Below, one piece after another: positions 45,262-57,274 of a stretch of DNA of 64,000 nt. The position numbers and the translations under genes were made by a program. Each line of letters opens with the position of its first letter. Position 1 is the stretch's first letter. Source of the stretch: Dacryopinax spathularia (taxonomy: Eukaryota; Basidiomycota; Dacrymycetes; Dacrymycetales; Dacrymycetaceae); the NCBI GenBank assembly GCA_037974965.1, contig JBBPFI010000004.1:62001-126000 (forward strand), read 5' to 3'. The notes under the pieces are model-generated. The model ran no database searches. It was given only the letters and a program-made list of their open reading frames with translations, and had not been told where the DNA came from.

Positions 45262-45959
45262 CACTAGGGGCTCCATGCGCACTGATTCTCAGTGCGCAGA
45301 GTCAGTGAGCGGAGTGCTGATCATCAGTGCATAAGGCACTGGATTCCCAGTGCAAACTCACACTGAGAATCAGTGTAAAATGAACGATTTCAGTGCAGCA
45401 ATTCACTGATAGTCAGTATCATACACACTTGAAGTCATTGTTTTTGGCACTTAGGTTGAACTCGGATACAGAAACTTCTAATATTAACTGAAGTTCATTA
45501 TATGCACACTTGTCGACCTACTAGACATAATAACAAAAGGATGGAGCTATGTGGGGCCGGGTTGTGTGTTAGGATCGTGAGAGTCGGACAAGTACGCTCC
45601 ACAGAATGACAACTTCGCAAACTCCCTGTCCAGAGTGTTAGCATTAGCCTGGACCATGCAACGAGTGTGCGCACCGCTTTTGCTTAAGGTAAACCATTTA
45701 ATCCTACTACAATAATGAGCCAAATTCAAGCTAGGATATGCGCATATACTTACCTTTGAACTGCGCTGGTGGTGGTTAAGTGGAGGAGAGTGACGCGGCA
45801 GGACCCTTTCTCTGAACTTACCTATGAGTTCTAAGTTAGTGCTGATCTACCTATTGGACTCTTATCAGTGCTTACATGGGCAATAAGTGTGCGGCACACG
45901 GAATCACTGACAGTCAGCAGTAGCATCACTGATTATCAGTGACATTAGGGTCCCTAGTG
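45262..45959 (-). mobile_element. CACTA-type miniature element, copy 2 (698 bp)
   Basis: Starts CACTAGGGGCTCC and ends GGGTCCCTAGTG, with inverted ends CACTAGGG. It is flanked by direct TCC at 45259-45261 and 45960-45962. Subterminal palindromes such as CACTGATTATCAGTGA recur at both ends. Relative to copy 1 it lies in reverse orientation: its reverse complement contains the shared segments gtagatcag, aagggtcctg and aaggtaagtatatgcgcat in the same order. Confidence 0.9.
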
Positions 45960-46507
45960 TCCTTATACCATACAATGCTGCACACTCGTTATTGATGCAG
46001 CATTGTAGAAGCGTCAGTGGTTATTATCTCGCCCGGCACAGGGGATTGAACCACAGCCTGAGGCTATCATGAATCGATACTTCTTGCGATGATGAGGTGT
46101 CGTAGCAGGTCCAGAAGATGAATACCCGCGCACATGATCCCCTCCACGGTTCGGGGAACATAAATTCAGGGTGAGTTACTACCTTTCCATGCCTCGAGGT
46201 TTGGCCGAACGAAAGCCTATGGGATGGGGCGCTTCGCGGAGCCCGATGCGAGGTGGTTTAGCAGATCGAGCTTGGCGGAAGCAAGAAGATGAGAGAGAGG
46301 GGCTAAGGGCGCATGCTTGGCGCATAACATTCCTCCGCTCGCACCATTCTTTTCTTGCTGGCGGCCCGCAGCGGACGGGGATAAGACGGGCATAAGCCCT
46401 CCCGGTTCTCAAAGAAGAAGCCGTCTTCTCGGAAGTGCAATCTTCTTATGCGGGACAATCGGGGACATGCCCACGGAAGGGTGTTATGCCTCCCCGCGCT
46501 ATAGGAT
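45960..46507. other. Spacer between CACTA copies 2 and 3
   Basis: No gene. A minus-strand GGTTCAATCCC near 46044 looks like a tRNA B box, but no A box or cloverleaf could be built around it. Confidence 0.4.
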
Positions 46508-47197
46508 CACTAGCGTCCTAATACACACTGATTGTCAGTGCGCTCGATAAGTGAGCAAGCTGCTGATTCTCAGTGTGTAAGACACTGCATTCTCAGTGTC
46601 GGTAAGCACTGAAAACCAGTGCAAAATGTCCGTTTTCAGTGTACGATTTCACTGACCTTCAGGAGGTTACACGCTGAGTATCATTGCATCTTGCACTCAT
46701 TTACTCCGCGCACATTGTACTGATATATGCCCAAAAGTCCATTTATCCGCATACTCAAGAAGTAATGGAAGATAGCAAGGAACTTAAGGAGCAACATCGA
46801 TAAGTATGTTAGCGAGACCATGCTGATGTCCTTCCGGGAGCTTATCATCGGGGGTGAAGTTGGTAATCCTGATGCATATGTCAGCATTGAATACCAAATA
46901 GCAGACGGAAAATGGGCGCACCACATTGATCCAAAGCCAAAGCTCCAACCCTATCGCAGTAATGAGCCACAGAATGCAGTTATGGGCGCATATACATACC
47001 TTTGGGCTTTGTAGGTGGTAGTTGATGAATGAAGCACAGCGCGCGGTAGGACCCTTCGGGTTGGACTTAGTTGTAAGCCCCTTCTGGGAACTGAGCCACG
47101 TAGATCCCTTGGCATCAGCAGTCAGTGCGTTGTGCATGGAAACACTGACAGTCAGCGCAAAACTCGCTGACTATCAGTGACACCAGGGTTCCTAGTG
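46508..47197 (-). mobile_element. CACTA-type miniature element, copy 3 (690 bp)
   Basis: Starts CACTAGCGTCC and ends GGGTTCCTAGTG, so the ends pair as CACTAG with one later mismatch. It is flanked by direct GAT at 46505-46507 and 47198-47200. Subterminal repeats (CACTGATTGTCAGTGC; CACTGATAGTCAGCG on the other strand) match copies 1 and 2. It has the same orientation as copy 2. A minus-strand frame (46784-47137) crosses the shared block but carries no recognisable protein. Confidence 0.88.
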
Positions 47198-47964
47198 GAT
47201 AATGACTTCTCCCTTGGCAGTTTCCGATACACAGGGAAAAGATCCCTTCCATCCGTCCACTAAAGCAAAAATATGGTATGGTTTGCGAACATGACCAGGA
47301 AACAGAGTCGTGCTGAGGGCATGCGATGTGAGCGATAAGAGCGTGGGTGATGAAAAGGAGTGTATGCGCTGAGTATGGTTCTTGCGAAGGGCGCTTGCGG
47401 AACTGCGGAAGCTGCCGATTGTCGGGAACAAGCCACATAACGGCAGCCTACGTCATGCAGCAAGGCACCTCAGCTTAGGCGCCATTTTGGCAGCGGGAAA
47501 CTTACTGCAGTGTAAATAGAGTTGCTGACCCAGACGGAGTCATTGCTACCCCTCAGGGTTGATGTAAATAATGACGCCGGGTGCATCCATCATAATGGTG
47601 GATGCATCCGGCGTTATGTGGCACCGCTGGCTATACAATCGCCTCTTTGAGGGCACTTTGCCGGAGGTAGGCAGTTGACGTGCCTGACCAGCGCAATTCT
47701 TGATAGCTCCGTCAACCACAGTTTCGGCGTGTTGAAGTTGCAGGAGGGTGCACCTGTCTCGGTCCCTATGAGAAGCTTTTGTCTCACGACGTGGCGATTG
47801 GCGAGCTGATGCATGCCAGTGATCGATCGTGATGAGCTGCCTGACAGACGCGCGTCCTGCGGGGGGTGCTTCTCTTCGGGCTCCCCCTTCCTACATCACT
47901 CGCGTCCGAGGAACCGTCCATATTATCATTCACTGCGAGACGAACAACGACATACACGATCAAC
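47198..47964. other. Intergenic with near-perfect palindrome
   Basis: No gene. Contains the hairpin at 47573-47615, listed separately, and the upstream region of the RhoGAP gene. Confidence 0.45.
47573..47615. repeat. Near-perfect inverted repeat (21-base arms, 1-base centre)
   Basis: The left arm starting gacgccgggtgcatcc and the right arm ending gcatccggcgtt pair at 18 of 21 positions around a single central base. The three mismatches are transitions, so a G:T pair is still possible on one strand. Part of each arm contains GGATGCATCC or a close form. Confidence 0.8.
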
Positions 47965-49728
47965 ATGAGCGGCCTTAAGCTCGGAGAACGCAGCGGCGCC
48001 CGCGCGCGGCTCGCATGCCCCGTCTCGAAGACGCCATCCGCAGGCGTGGAGTTAGGCAGTAGCTCCGCCCCACCGGGCCGGCCGAAGTCATGCCTTCGCC
48101 AGCCCGCATCCGGAGCATCCTCGTTGCCACCCTCGGATCATAGCGCATATACAGCCGCAAGCCCACGCCCTCCTCGGCACAACAGGCACAACTCGCTTCA
48201 CAGACATGCGTCGCCGAACATGAAGGTTGTGCCCACGGCGAGCAAGACGCGGCCCGCCTTCGCCAGGGGTTCGACGCAGTACCACGACCCGTCGCGCCCG
48301 GTGCTCAGGCGTGCACCCACTCCATTCCACTATGCTGACGAACGGCGTCCAGAGGAGGACGATGAAGAGGGCGAAGACGTCCTGCATATGGAAGAGAAGG
48401 AGTTCGTCGACATCGATACGGTAGTCCAACAACTGGCGGACTTCTTGAATGAGCTGTCGGATATGGTCGGCAAGCAGCTGATGCGAAAGTACGTCTCCGC
48501 AGACAAGATATATGCGCTTCATCAAGCGCCGTCCATGGCGACAGTGAGCGGTACGCGAGGTTCCTGTCGGAAACATGCGCATATATGCTGATATATGGCA
48601 GGCAAGGTCTTCGGCGTGCCGGTACAGACGGCATGCGCGGTTGCACCATGTTTGGCGTTCTTCGCCGGACAACAGCAACGTCTTCCGGTTCTGGTATTCA
48701 CCGTCATCGAGGAGATATACGGCCGCGGTCTAGACGTGCCTGGACTGTTTCGCGTCGGCGGGAACGAGAAGCGAGTCGAATACCTCGCGCGAAGTTTCGG
48801 GGTCGAGCCGTTCGGCGAAGACGTAGACATCGAACAGGAGTCCATCCCCGATTTGTGTGGGCTGCTGCAGACATGGCTTGCCGCCCTGCCGGTCCCAATC
48901 CTCGAACCGGTACTGGAGCGGCCGTTCTTCTCCATGGTGGTGTGTGGGGAACATGCGGGTTTGGCGCCTGATGAACGCGTAGGCGCCGCTCGAATCCTGC
49001 TCCGCCTTCTCCCAGCTCCGAACCTCAGCTTATTGGTCTATCTCATCTCCTTCCTCTCCCATTTCCAGCGTTCCACCAAGCTGCACGTCGGCGTCGTAGC
49101 TGGATTATTCGCCAAACCGCTCGCCGCCAAGCCGATCCGAGGCGAAAGCGAGAACGCGAAGCGTGCCAGAAGGGACGCGGTCGAGGACGCGAAAGAGGTC
49201 GTCAAGTGGCTCCTGACGAACTGGCATCTCGTGATGGATGGGTTGATGGAGCAGCCGATACTCGAGACGAACCCATTTGATGTCGAAGAGGGCAAAAACG
49301 AAGCCAATCGGAACTTCGAGGAACCGCCAACTGTCTCAAATGCCAACACCTCGTCGGCGACCGCTTGTGACTGCTCATCTCGCAAAGCGACGTTTCCACC
49401 CGATGCCACCTATGTCGCGGGCGTGGCAGGAATGCTGGATATACTCTCTGAACATCTTGCCAAGATGGCTGTAGTGCTTGAGAGCGCACTTGAGGCTTCG
49501 TCTGATCTTCGCGGACCCGTCAACGCAGCGATTGAAGTTGTAAAAGAGGCCAAAGAGGCGAACGGTAGAGCGGCTGAGGATGCAGTCAAGGCGAAGACCG
49601 AGGTGGGTGAGACGGGTAAGTTGAAGTCCAGAATGGAGGAGCTCGAGGCGGACAAGGCAAAGGTCGAAAAGAAGTTGTTGGCCGCTCAGAAAGCCTTGAC
49701 CGCCGCACTTGCGCTGGAATCGACGTGA
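47965..49728 (+). CDS. RhoGAP-domain protein, two exons
   Basis: The N-terminus is Ser/Pro/Arg-rich (about 160 residues), then an acidic helix (EEKEFVDIDTVVQQLADFLNEL), an intron (donor gtacgc near 48554, acceptor tggcag near 48600), and a RhoGAP domain. The domain starts KVFGVPVQTA and holds the arginine finger in GLFRVGGNEKRV, the LLQTWLAALPVPIL helix and the LVYLISFLSHF segment. The C-terminus is an alanine/lysine-rich coiled coil (KSRMEELEADKAKVEKKLLAAQKA). RhoGAPs switch off Rho/Rac/Cdc42 GTPases at membranes; the coiled coil suggests dimerisation. About 560 residues in total. Confidence 0.85.
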
Positions 49729-50291
49729 GCATCAACGCGACTCATGCATCTTACGGAGACACATACAGACATGCAACATACATACAGAGGCGTGCTAGCC
49801 TTCCCACTCGAACTCCTTCACATCCTTGTAGCCATAGGTATTAGTCAACAGAGACAAAGTCAAGTGATTTGACAGGTGTCGGATGTTGTCGCGTCCATCA
49901 AGGGATCCTCAGCCATCATCAGCGTTACAGTACCGGTCGAGGGGAGATCAGTCTGCCCAGCACTTGGGTATCAATACCCCGCTTGCATTCCAGCTTCCAC
50001 CATCCATTATTGTCGTGCAACGCCTGGTGGTCTGCTGGCGGTGCTGAGCCTTTCAGCTGTGTGAGACGACCAGCGAGACGTCGGGCGCCTTTCACCGATC
50101 AGAATGAATTGACATGGCCCGGTCAACGATCGCGCTTCCCCGAGGCGTTCTCCACAAGGGTCAACGACCCAAGCCGGGGTCAAGTCGTTCTCGTCCACTA
50201 CACCTCACCACACACTCTTTCTTAGCGAACTTCCTCTCTTTCCCCACTACGGCGGACCGATATCTTCAATAGACGACATAGAAAGGACAAC
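49729..50291. other. Intergenic after RhoGAP
   Basis: No gene is supported; the short plus-strand frames have no motif. Confidence 0.4.
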
Positions 50292-51133
50292 ATGGCACCC
50301 ACAGCGCGTCTTTGGATATCCGTCTGGTTTTTCGTCTCCACTCTGGGTATGTTCGTTGATGCCTGCGTCGCCGCCAGCTTGACAATGTCGCAGTGGTATT
50401 CTGGGATGCGGGCTACTGTCTCCTACGGTATGGTGCTCCTCAAATACCCCAACAACAGGAGCAATTCTGACTCGTCTACCCAGACCTCGGTCCATGGAGG
50501 GCGGCGACCTGAACTGGATTTGGACACCGTACAACCTTTACGCGAAGATCGACTACGTGTACGGGTTACCAGCACTGGAGAACAATGAGGGGTTCACGAG
50601 TGCTCAAGGTGCGTCTGCAGTATCCATTCATACCGCAGCGACTGACACCCTGCATGCCAGCATTCCTGAACGTTGTCGAGAACTTCATCAATGTGCGCCT
50701 TCTTCCTATACGTTTGGGAGCATGGGGTGCTGACATGTCGGCAGCTGGGATACCTGTACACCGCTCACGTTCTCAAATCTCCGGTGGCACCGCTGATTGG
50801 GTTCACTGGTGTCGTAATGACGTTCTCGAAGACGGTGCTATACTGGGCGCAGGAGTACTACTGCGGGTGCGTGATCTGCCCAGCGTGGTCCCGCAGAATG
50901 CTGACTACTAGTGTAGGTATTGCAAGATCGGCCACAACACCATTCCGGATATCCTCTTGCTGTGGGTCCTGCCCAATGTAAGATCTGCACAGCCGTCTGC
51001 TGTATCGTAGCTGACTGCGGTTTAGGGCGTCTGGCTGCTGGTACCTGGCATCATCATCTACGTCCTCGGCAAGGACATCGCTACCTCGCTACGCACCCAA
51101 AAGACGATCGAGGACGTCCGAAAGATGGACTGA
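50292..51133 (+). CDS. EXPERA/emopamil-binding-like membrane protein, about seven exons
   Basis: Splicing through six short introns gives about 190 residues: MAPTARLWISVWFFVSTL, then VVFWDAGYCLLRPRSMEGG, WTPYNLYAKIDYVYG, GFTSAQAFLNVVENFINLGYLY, PLIGFTGVVMTFSKTVLYW, EYYCG, GHNTIPDILLLWVLPNGVW and LLVPGIIIYVLG. Four hydrophobic segments with buried Asp and Glu and a WDAGY motif fit the EXPERA fold of emopamil-binding, TMEM97 and TM6SF proteins in the ER. In that group, members isomerise sterols or bind lipids; the role here is not known. All introns are about 46-56 bases. The stop is 83 bases from the stop of the convergent MAK10 gene. Confidence 0.6.
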
Positions 51134-51216
51134 AACGAATAAAATGCGTAGAGGAAGGATAATTGTTATAATGGGATCTATTGCTGCGCTGGACCTACTC
51201 AGCCTCTAATGCATGA

Positions 51217-53976
51217 TCACTTCCGAACCCGAGGAACCAAGAACCATGAATGCCCATCGACAATCCACTCTATCTGTTGAATTGCTACTGGCGGTTCTCT
51301 CTCATCATTGCGCCAGAACGTTATGCACTTGCGGCACGTCCGGATCAGGTCGGTTAATGCAGAACGGAAAGCCGGGCGACAGAGGTCGTAATATGGGACG
51401 TCATCAGCCTGATGTAAAAGGCTGTCCAAGGATGATTGTGCAGTGTTGAACCACTTTACCGCTTCGCTCCTTAGGTGTGCGGGCTGAAATACCGGAGTTC
51501 AGCAAGTCAGGTTTCGTAATGCTGATCGTGGACATACGTCACCAACAGCGTGCTCCTGGATCCAGCGCACGTTACCGGACCAGTTCGGCTGCAAGTCATC
51601 TTGCACTCCATTCTCCGGCAGCGCCCATTTGAAGCGGCGTTCCATATTGCGCTGTTGCCTCTCCTCCGAGAGAAGATACTGTACAGGATTGGCGCTGAGA
51701 AATCCCTAATGACGTGGAGTCAAAATCAAGAGGTCGGATGAGGTGTGGGGGCGACGCACCATAATCGAACCATACACCATAGCCTGTAATGCTCCGACGA
51801 ACGATAGCTGCATTTGAAGAAATCGCACGCTGGTGGAGCCTACACCATATGAGGCTCGAGCTGAACGAAAGGGAAGAGATGGCTGACTTGCAGCGATTTC
51901 CGACTCATTGTCCAATAATCCGTTCAAAATATGAGCTTGTCGGCGTAGCAAACTGCTTGAGAATCGCAGAATTGGTAGCCATTCGGATTTGTTGTACAAT
52001 TCAAGCTCAAATCCCGAGAAAACAACCTCAAGAGCGATAAGACAACGGTAGTACTGCATGGTCAAGTGTACGCGATGAAGGACATGGGTTTCAAGCTGTA
52101 TCAATGTGAGTTTCTGTTGATTACCACCGGCGACAGCACATACCGTAAGATCCGGGAATACGATGCGGAACTTAATGTCCAGATCAGCCGCAATCAGTAG
52201 CAAGTCTCGCCAGTGCGGCAGGGCATTCGAATATATGCGCCGCTGTCGCGGCCGATTGTGGCAGAGGGTTGTGTGATAGTTCAGCAAAAGCTTTCGAAGG
52301 GTCAGCGAGAGGTTCGCGTCCGCTTTGCCCGACATACCTCTCCAAATTTCAGAATGCATTGCTGCATGCTGGATGCGAGGTCCTCCCTCATAGGTAGTGC
52401 AATAAGATGCTGCGGCATTCCCGCAGGTAGACCAGCAAGTTCCTCCAAAGCCTTGTCCACCAACCATTCGGGTTCCACCTCCCCCAAGACGCGTGAACCA
52501 TCGAAAATTGCATACTACCCCAACGCGTCAGTTTGATGGTTCAAGGCAGCATTGCAATCGCTCACACTGGTCGACGCTCGAACGAAAGCACAATATCTCG
52601 GCGACGGCTTCTGGCTCGAGGCCAATCGAAGCAAATTCTACGTGACCATTCAGACGGGATTCATGGACGAGAATTTGGGTTGCTTACCTCCCACATGATG
52701 GGACTTCGTTTGTCGCTGATGTCGCAGGCGTCGCCCATCCCGGCCAGGAGCTCGTCAAAGAAGTTCCAAGTCTCGTTCATATCTGGAAGAGGGATTGCCT
52801 CCAGCGGAGAGGTAAACTTCAGTCTCCGTTTGACGTCCGGATCAATAGCTCGCCTTGCCATAGAACTCGGCGAAGGCGATGGTATCTGTAACATGCGAAC
52901 TCGGGCCAGCGCGTGTCGAATTTGAGCCACATGAGCGAACAAAGAAGCCGATTCCCTTGGCAGCGATAAATGGAGAGCATTGATCCAGAGCTACAATATA
53001 CTTCGTGAGTCAGAAGAACACATAGGGGTTATCATAAGCCTTACTTTGCGCAAGTGTAGCCGTTCCAAAAGAGCCTGTCGTGTGCGACTCTCGATGTCTA
53101 TTCGCACGTATAAGCGGAGGTGATGGTGGAGATTACTGAGAAATACCGCCATAGGACTGTAGCCAATTGGTCGCTGACTTTATCAGAGAGATCACGTCTC
53201 TGGTGCTGACATTCTCCAGCATCGAAACGCCTGCCTTGTCAGCCTGCCAATCCTCGTGCTAGGAAGAGATTCTTCATCGTCAGGACATAAACCTGAGCCT
53301 CGGCAATAGGAATTACCTCATACACGCATCCCTTTGCGAACTCCCTCCAAGCGAGATCAACCGACTTGGTCATTCCCATAACACCGGAGGCGAGGACGAG
53401 ATTGACGAGCTGCGGAGGTCGTGTATGGTCAGGAGGATCTACTCCTTGCAACGATGACCACGCGGTGTGGTATCCAAGATGATGCATATACAGGATAGTG
53501 AAGACGGATTGGGTGAGCGTAACACCGTGATGCCAAAACATCTGGAGAATATTAGTGCGATGAGCGAGCATGTCTAGAGAATCTGACTTCGGCGGCAAAG
53601 GTCTGATCCAGCAGCCAGCAGATCTCATCTGGAAGCAACCTTTCGTGGACATTGAAAGCAGGCTTGTCGGTAGTATTGCCGTTCCCGAAGCCGCTGTCCA
53701 TTCTTGGATCTCCGATCTATGCGATAAAAATTCCAACGCAAACGTCATAAGCAAGCAGCCCAGCGAAACGCAGTGAACTGACTTTTATTGCGTTCATGGC
53801 ATCCATCATCGTAATATTCGGCATCGTGAGCATCTCACCGAGCTCCAGCTCTACGCGAGACATCAGAAAGTATAAACCAAGGATTAACAGGCCTGTCCAC
53901 CTTCAGATGCTTCGCAGATGACATTGTACATATCCCGATAGAGAGCATTTTCGCCGGGAATGCGCGGTGTTGACAT
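51217..53976 (-). CDS. MAK10: NatC N-acetyltransferase auxiliary subunit Mak10/NAA35
   Basis: Many-exon minus-strand gene. The start MSTPRIPGENALYRDM at 53976 leads through an intron to ELGEMLTMPNITMMDAMNAIK-IGDPRMDSGF, matching the Mak10 signature FTLxDAMSAIEIMDPKMDSG. MFWHHGVTLTQSVFTILYMHHL and LASGVMGMTKSVDLAWREF, also characteristic, follow. The middle includes LWINALHLSLPRESASLF and the FFDELLAGMGD region; the C-terminal part includes LNYHTTLCHNRPRQRRIYSNALPHWRDLL and MEWIVDGHSWFLV-like QIEWIVDGHSWFLVPRVRK. NAA35 anchors the NatC catalytic subunit to ribosomes, which acetylates Met-Leu, Met-Ile and Met-Phe N-termini. Exon borders between about 53240 and 52480 are uncertain. It shares a 128-base promoter with the mitochondrial TrpRS gene. 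Confidence 0.82.
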
Positions 53977-54104
53977 GGAAGTCGACCAGATAGACGCGGA
54001 ATCCGTAAATCGCTCACACCGCCACTAACAATCGAGCCCTTTGACGGAAGCGATTTCTTCGGCGAAACTACTGACGACCTCTTCCTTGTTCTCCGCCCCC
54101 ACCC
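53977..54104. promoter_or_regulatory. Compact bidirectional promoter, MAK10 and MSW1
   Basis: Only 128 bases lie between the start codons of the divergent genes. No TATA box is evident. Confidence 0.65.
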
Positions 54105-55515
<1,411 letters not shown>

Positions 55516-57274
55516 GGAGCGCCGCAGGTCTTCGTTAAGTGATTGGGCACATTTTCCGTTCTTTCGCACCGGGTATATCGTCGGGCAAATACGCCGCCCA
55601 CCGGGATGGCAGGCGGTAGCATGGGGGAGCGAAACGCTCCCGACAGTGTCCACCCTGTCCTTAGTCCCAGCTTCAGATCCGGTCCAATGTTGATTACTGT
55701 TTTCTTTGGAACTTCTTGTGGAAGCAGGCTCACGTAATTGGCCCGGTGGTGCTTTCCTGGCACCCTTATCCATCAAGAAGCCGCCTCACAACCAGAGGCT
55801 ACCAAAACGGAGCCCCTGATTATCCTAAAGTGGGAAGAGGCAACCGGCAGAGGGGATCGTTTCATTATATAGAAGCGGAGTCTAGTGCAGCATCAAGCGG
55901 TTTCTAAGCTGCTTTTCTTGGCCCTTGTTGCCGCAGACTTGCCACGTTATTGTCGGGTATGATGTTATCTAACAGCCTCCGCTTGTGCGCGCGCTGCTCG
56001 AAGGCCGTTGCTTTGCTGCCGTCGCAGTGCCGATGCGGTGTGAGAAGGGCTGAGCTAGCATGCCCTGTCTAACAGGACCTCCTTGGCTTCACAAAGCACT
56101 GGTTTAAGCTGTGCTTTCACAATGCTATAGTTGTTGCCTCTTATGGAACGCCGGTGCTCCGCATCCTTCCCATTATCTACTTTCAATGATAACCTTAAGC
56201 GTGTGCTGTTTCAAAAGCTCGACCCTCAACCGATGCACCGCAGCATTGCAAGCAGCATACTGGTGTTGATCGTCCTATTCGTGGAAAGGAGGGAGAGTGT
56301 AGCTGTCACCCGAAAGTAACAATTGGTGCAATGGAGAAGAACTGCCTAATTTGATGGCGTCCCGGGCGAGACCCCGGGTGTAGGTATCCGCGTCAGACTC
56401 CGCCTGCAGCCCCAGACGCTGCTTGGGGTTCTTTTGACGCTGACACTCTGGTTCGGTCCACTTCTCAACGCATGTCCCGCCGCCGTAAAATCCGAGGCCC
56501 GCCGGCTGACTCCATCGCAGAAATCGTTCGTGATGTGCTGGACACCCATCCCCGCTGATATTCTCTCGTCTTATCTCTGTCTCTATCGGTCAGCCGATTG
56601 GCTTGGATACGTATCCCGGTACGGTGCTGTTTCGAGGTCACCGCTCTCTTCTATTGTGTGCAAGCGGTGCCTGTACTTGAATGGCTTCCCCTCAGTCCCC
56701 GGAAGCATGCTAAATTCGACTATTCGGCCTGAGGCTTCCGAATTTTGTTAGGTCTCCAGGGACGAGGTTCCACCCAGCCCCGGCGACCTTCACTTGAGCC
56801 GGGGTGCGGGAATGTCTGAACACATGCACGGCGTTCGGTGGCCATTTGCTCTGTACTTTCTTCCGGGTGCTAGCGCGAGAGAATCAGAGTGCGCGTGCTG
56901 GAAGCATTCCTTGACGAAATCGGCATGAACGAAATGGCGAGGCTGTCAGGGTATGCGCAAGGGCGCTTCACCGGCGGGAGAAGGACATTCATATCAGTGC
57001 TTGCCCTTAAGGGAACGCGACCAGAAGCTGTGCCTCATGGGATCATTCTTCCTGCATCCTTTGGCGGGATGGTATGCGTGACGTTGAGGCTGAAAGGCGG
57101 TCCTTCGCGTTTTGATGAAACATCCTGGAGATTCTCTTTGTTGCCTGGATCCTCATGAAGCAAAAGTATAAAAACGAAGTCAGTTACGATCCCTTCCACG
57201 CAATTCCTCTCCTCAGCTCATTTGCCACAGATTCCTGCGCCAACCACCTTCGCATTGCTCGACACGCGTCAATT
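55516..57274. other. Long intergenic region
   Basis: About 1.76 kb without a supported gene. Frames at 56434-56751 and 56889-57158 have no ATG-plus-motif support. No repeat or RNA gene was recognised. Confidence 0.4.

Noticed and set aside
46019-46110. Possible tRNA gene on the minus strand (B-box-like GGTTCAATCCC)
   Set aside because: No acceptor stem, A box or anticodon arm could be formed upstream at the right spacing; probably chance or a worn tRNA-derived fragment.
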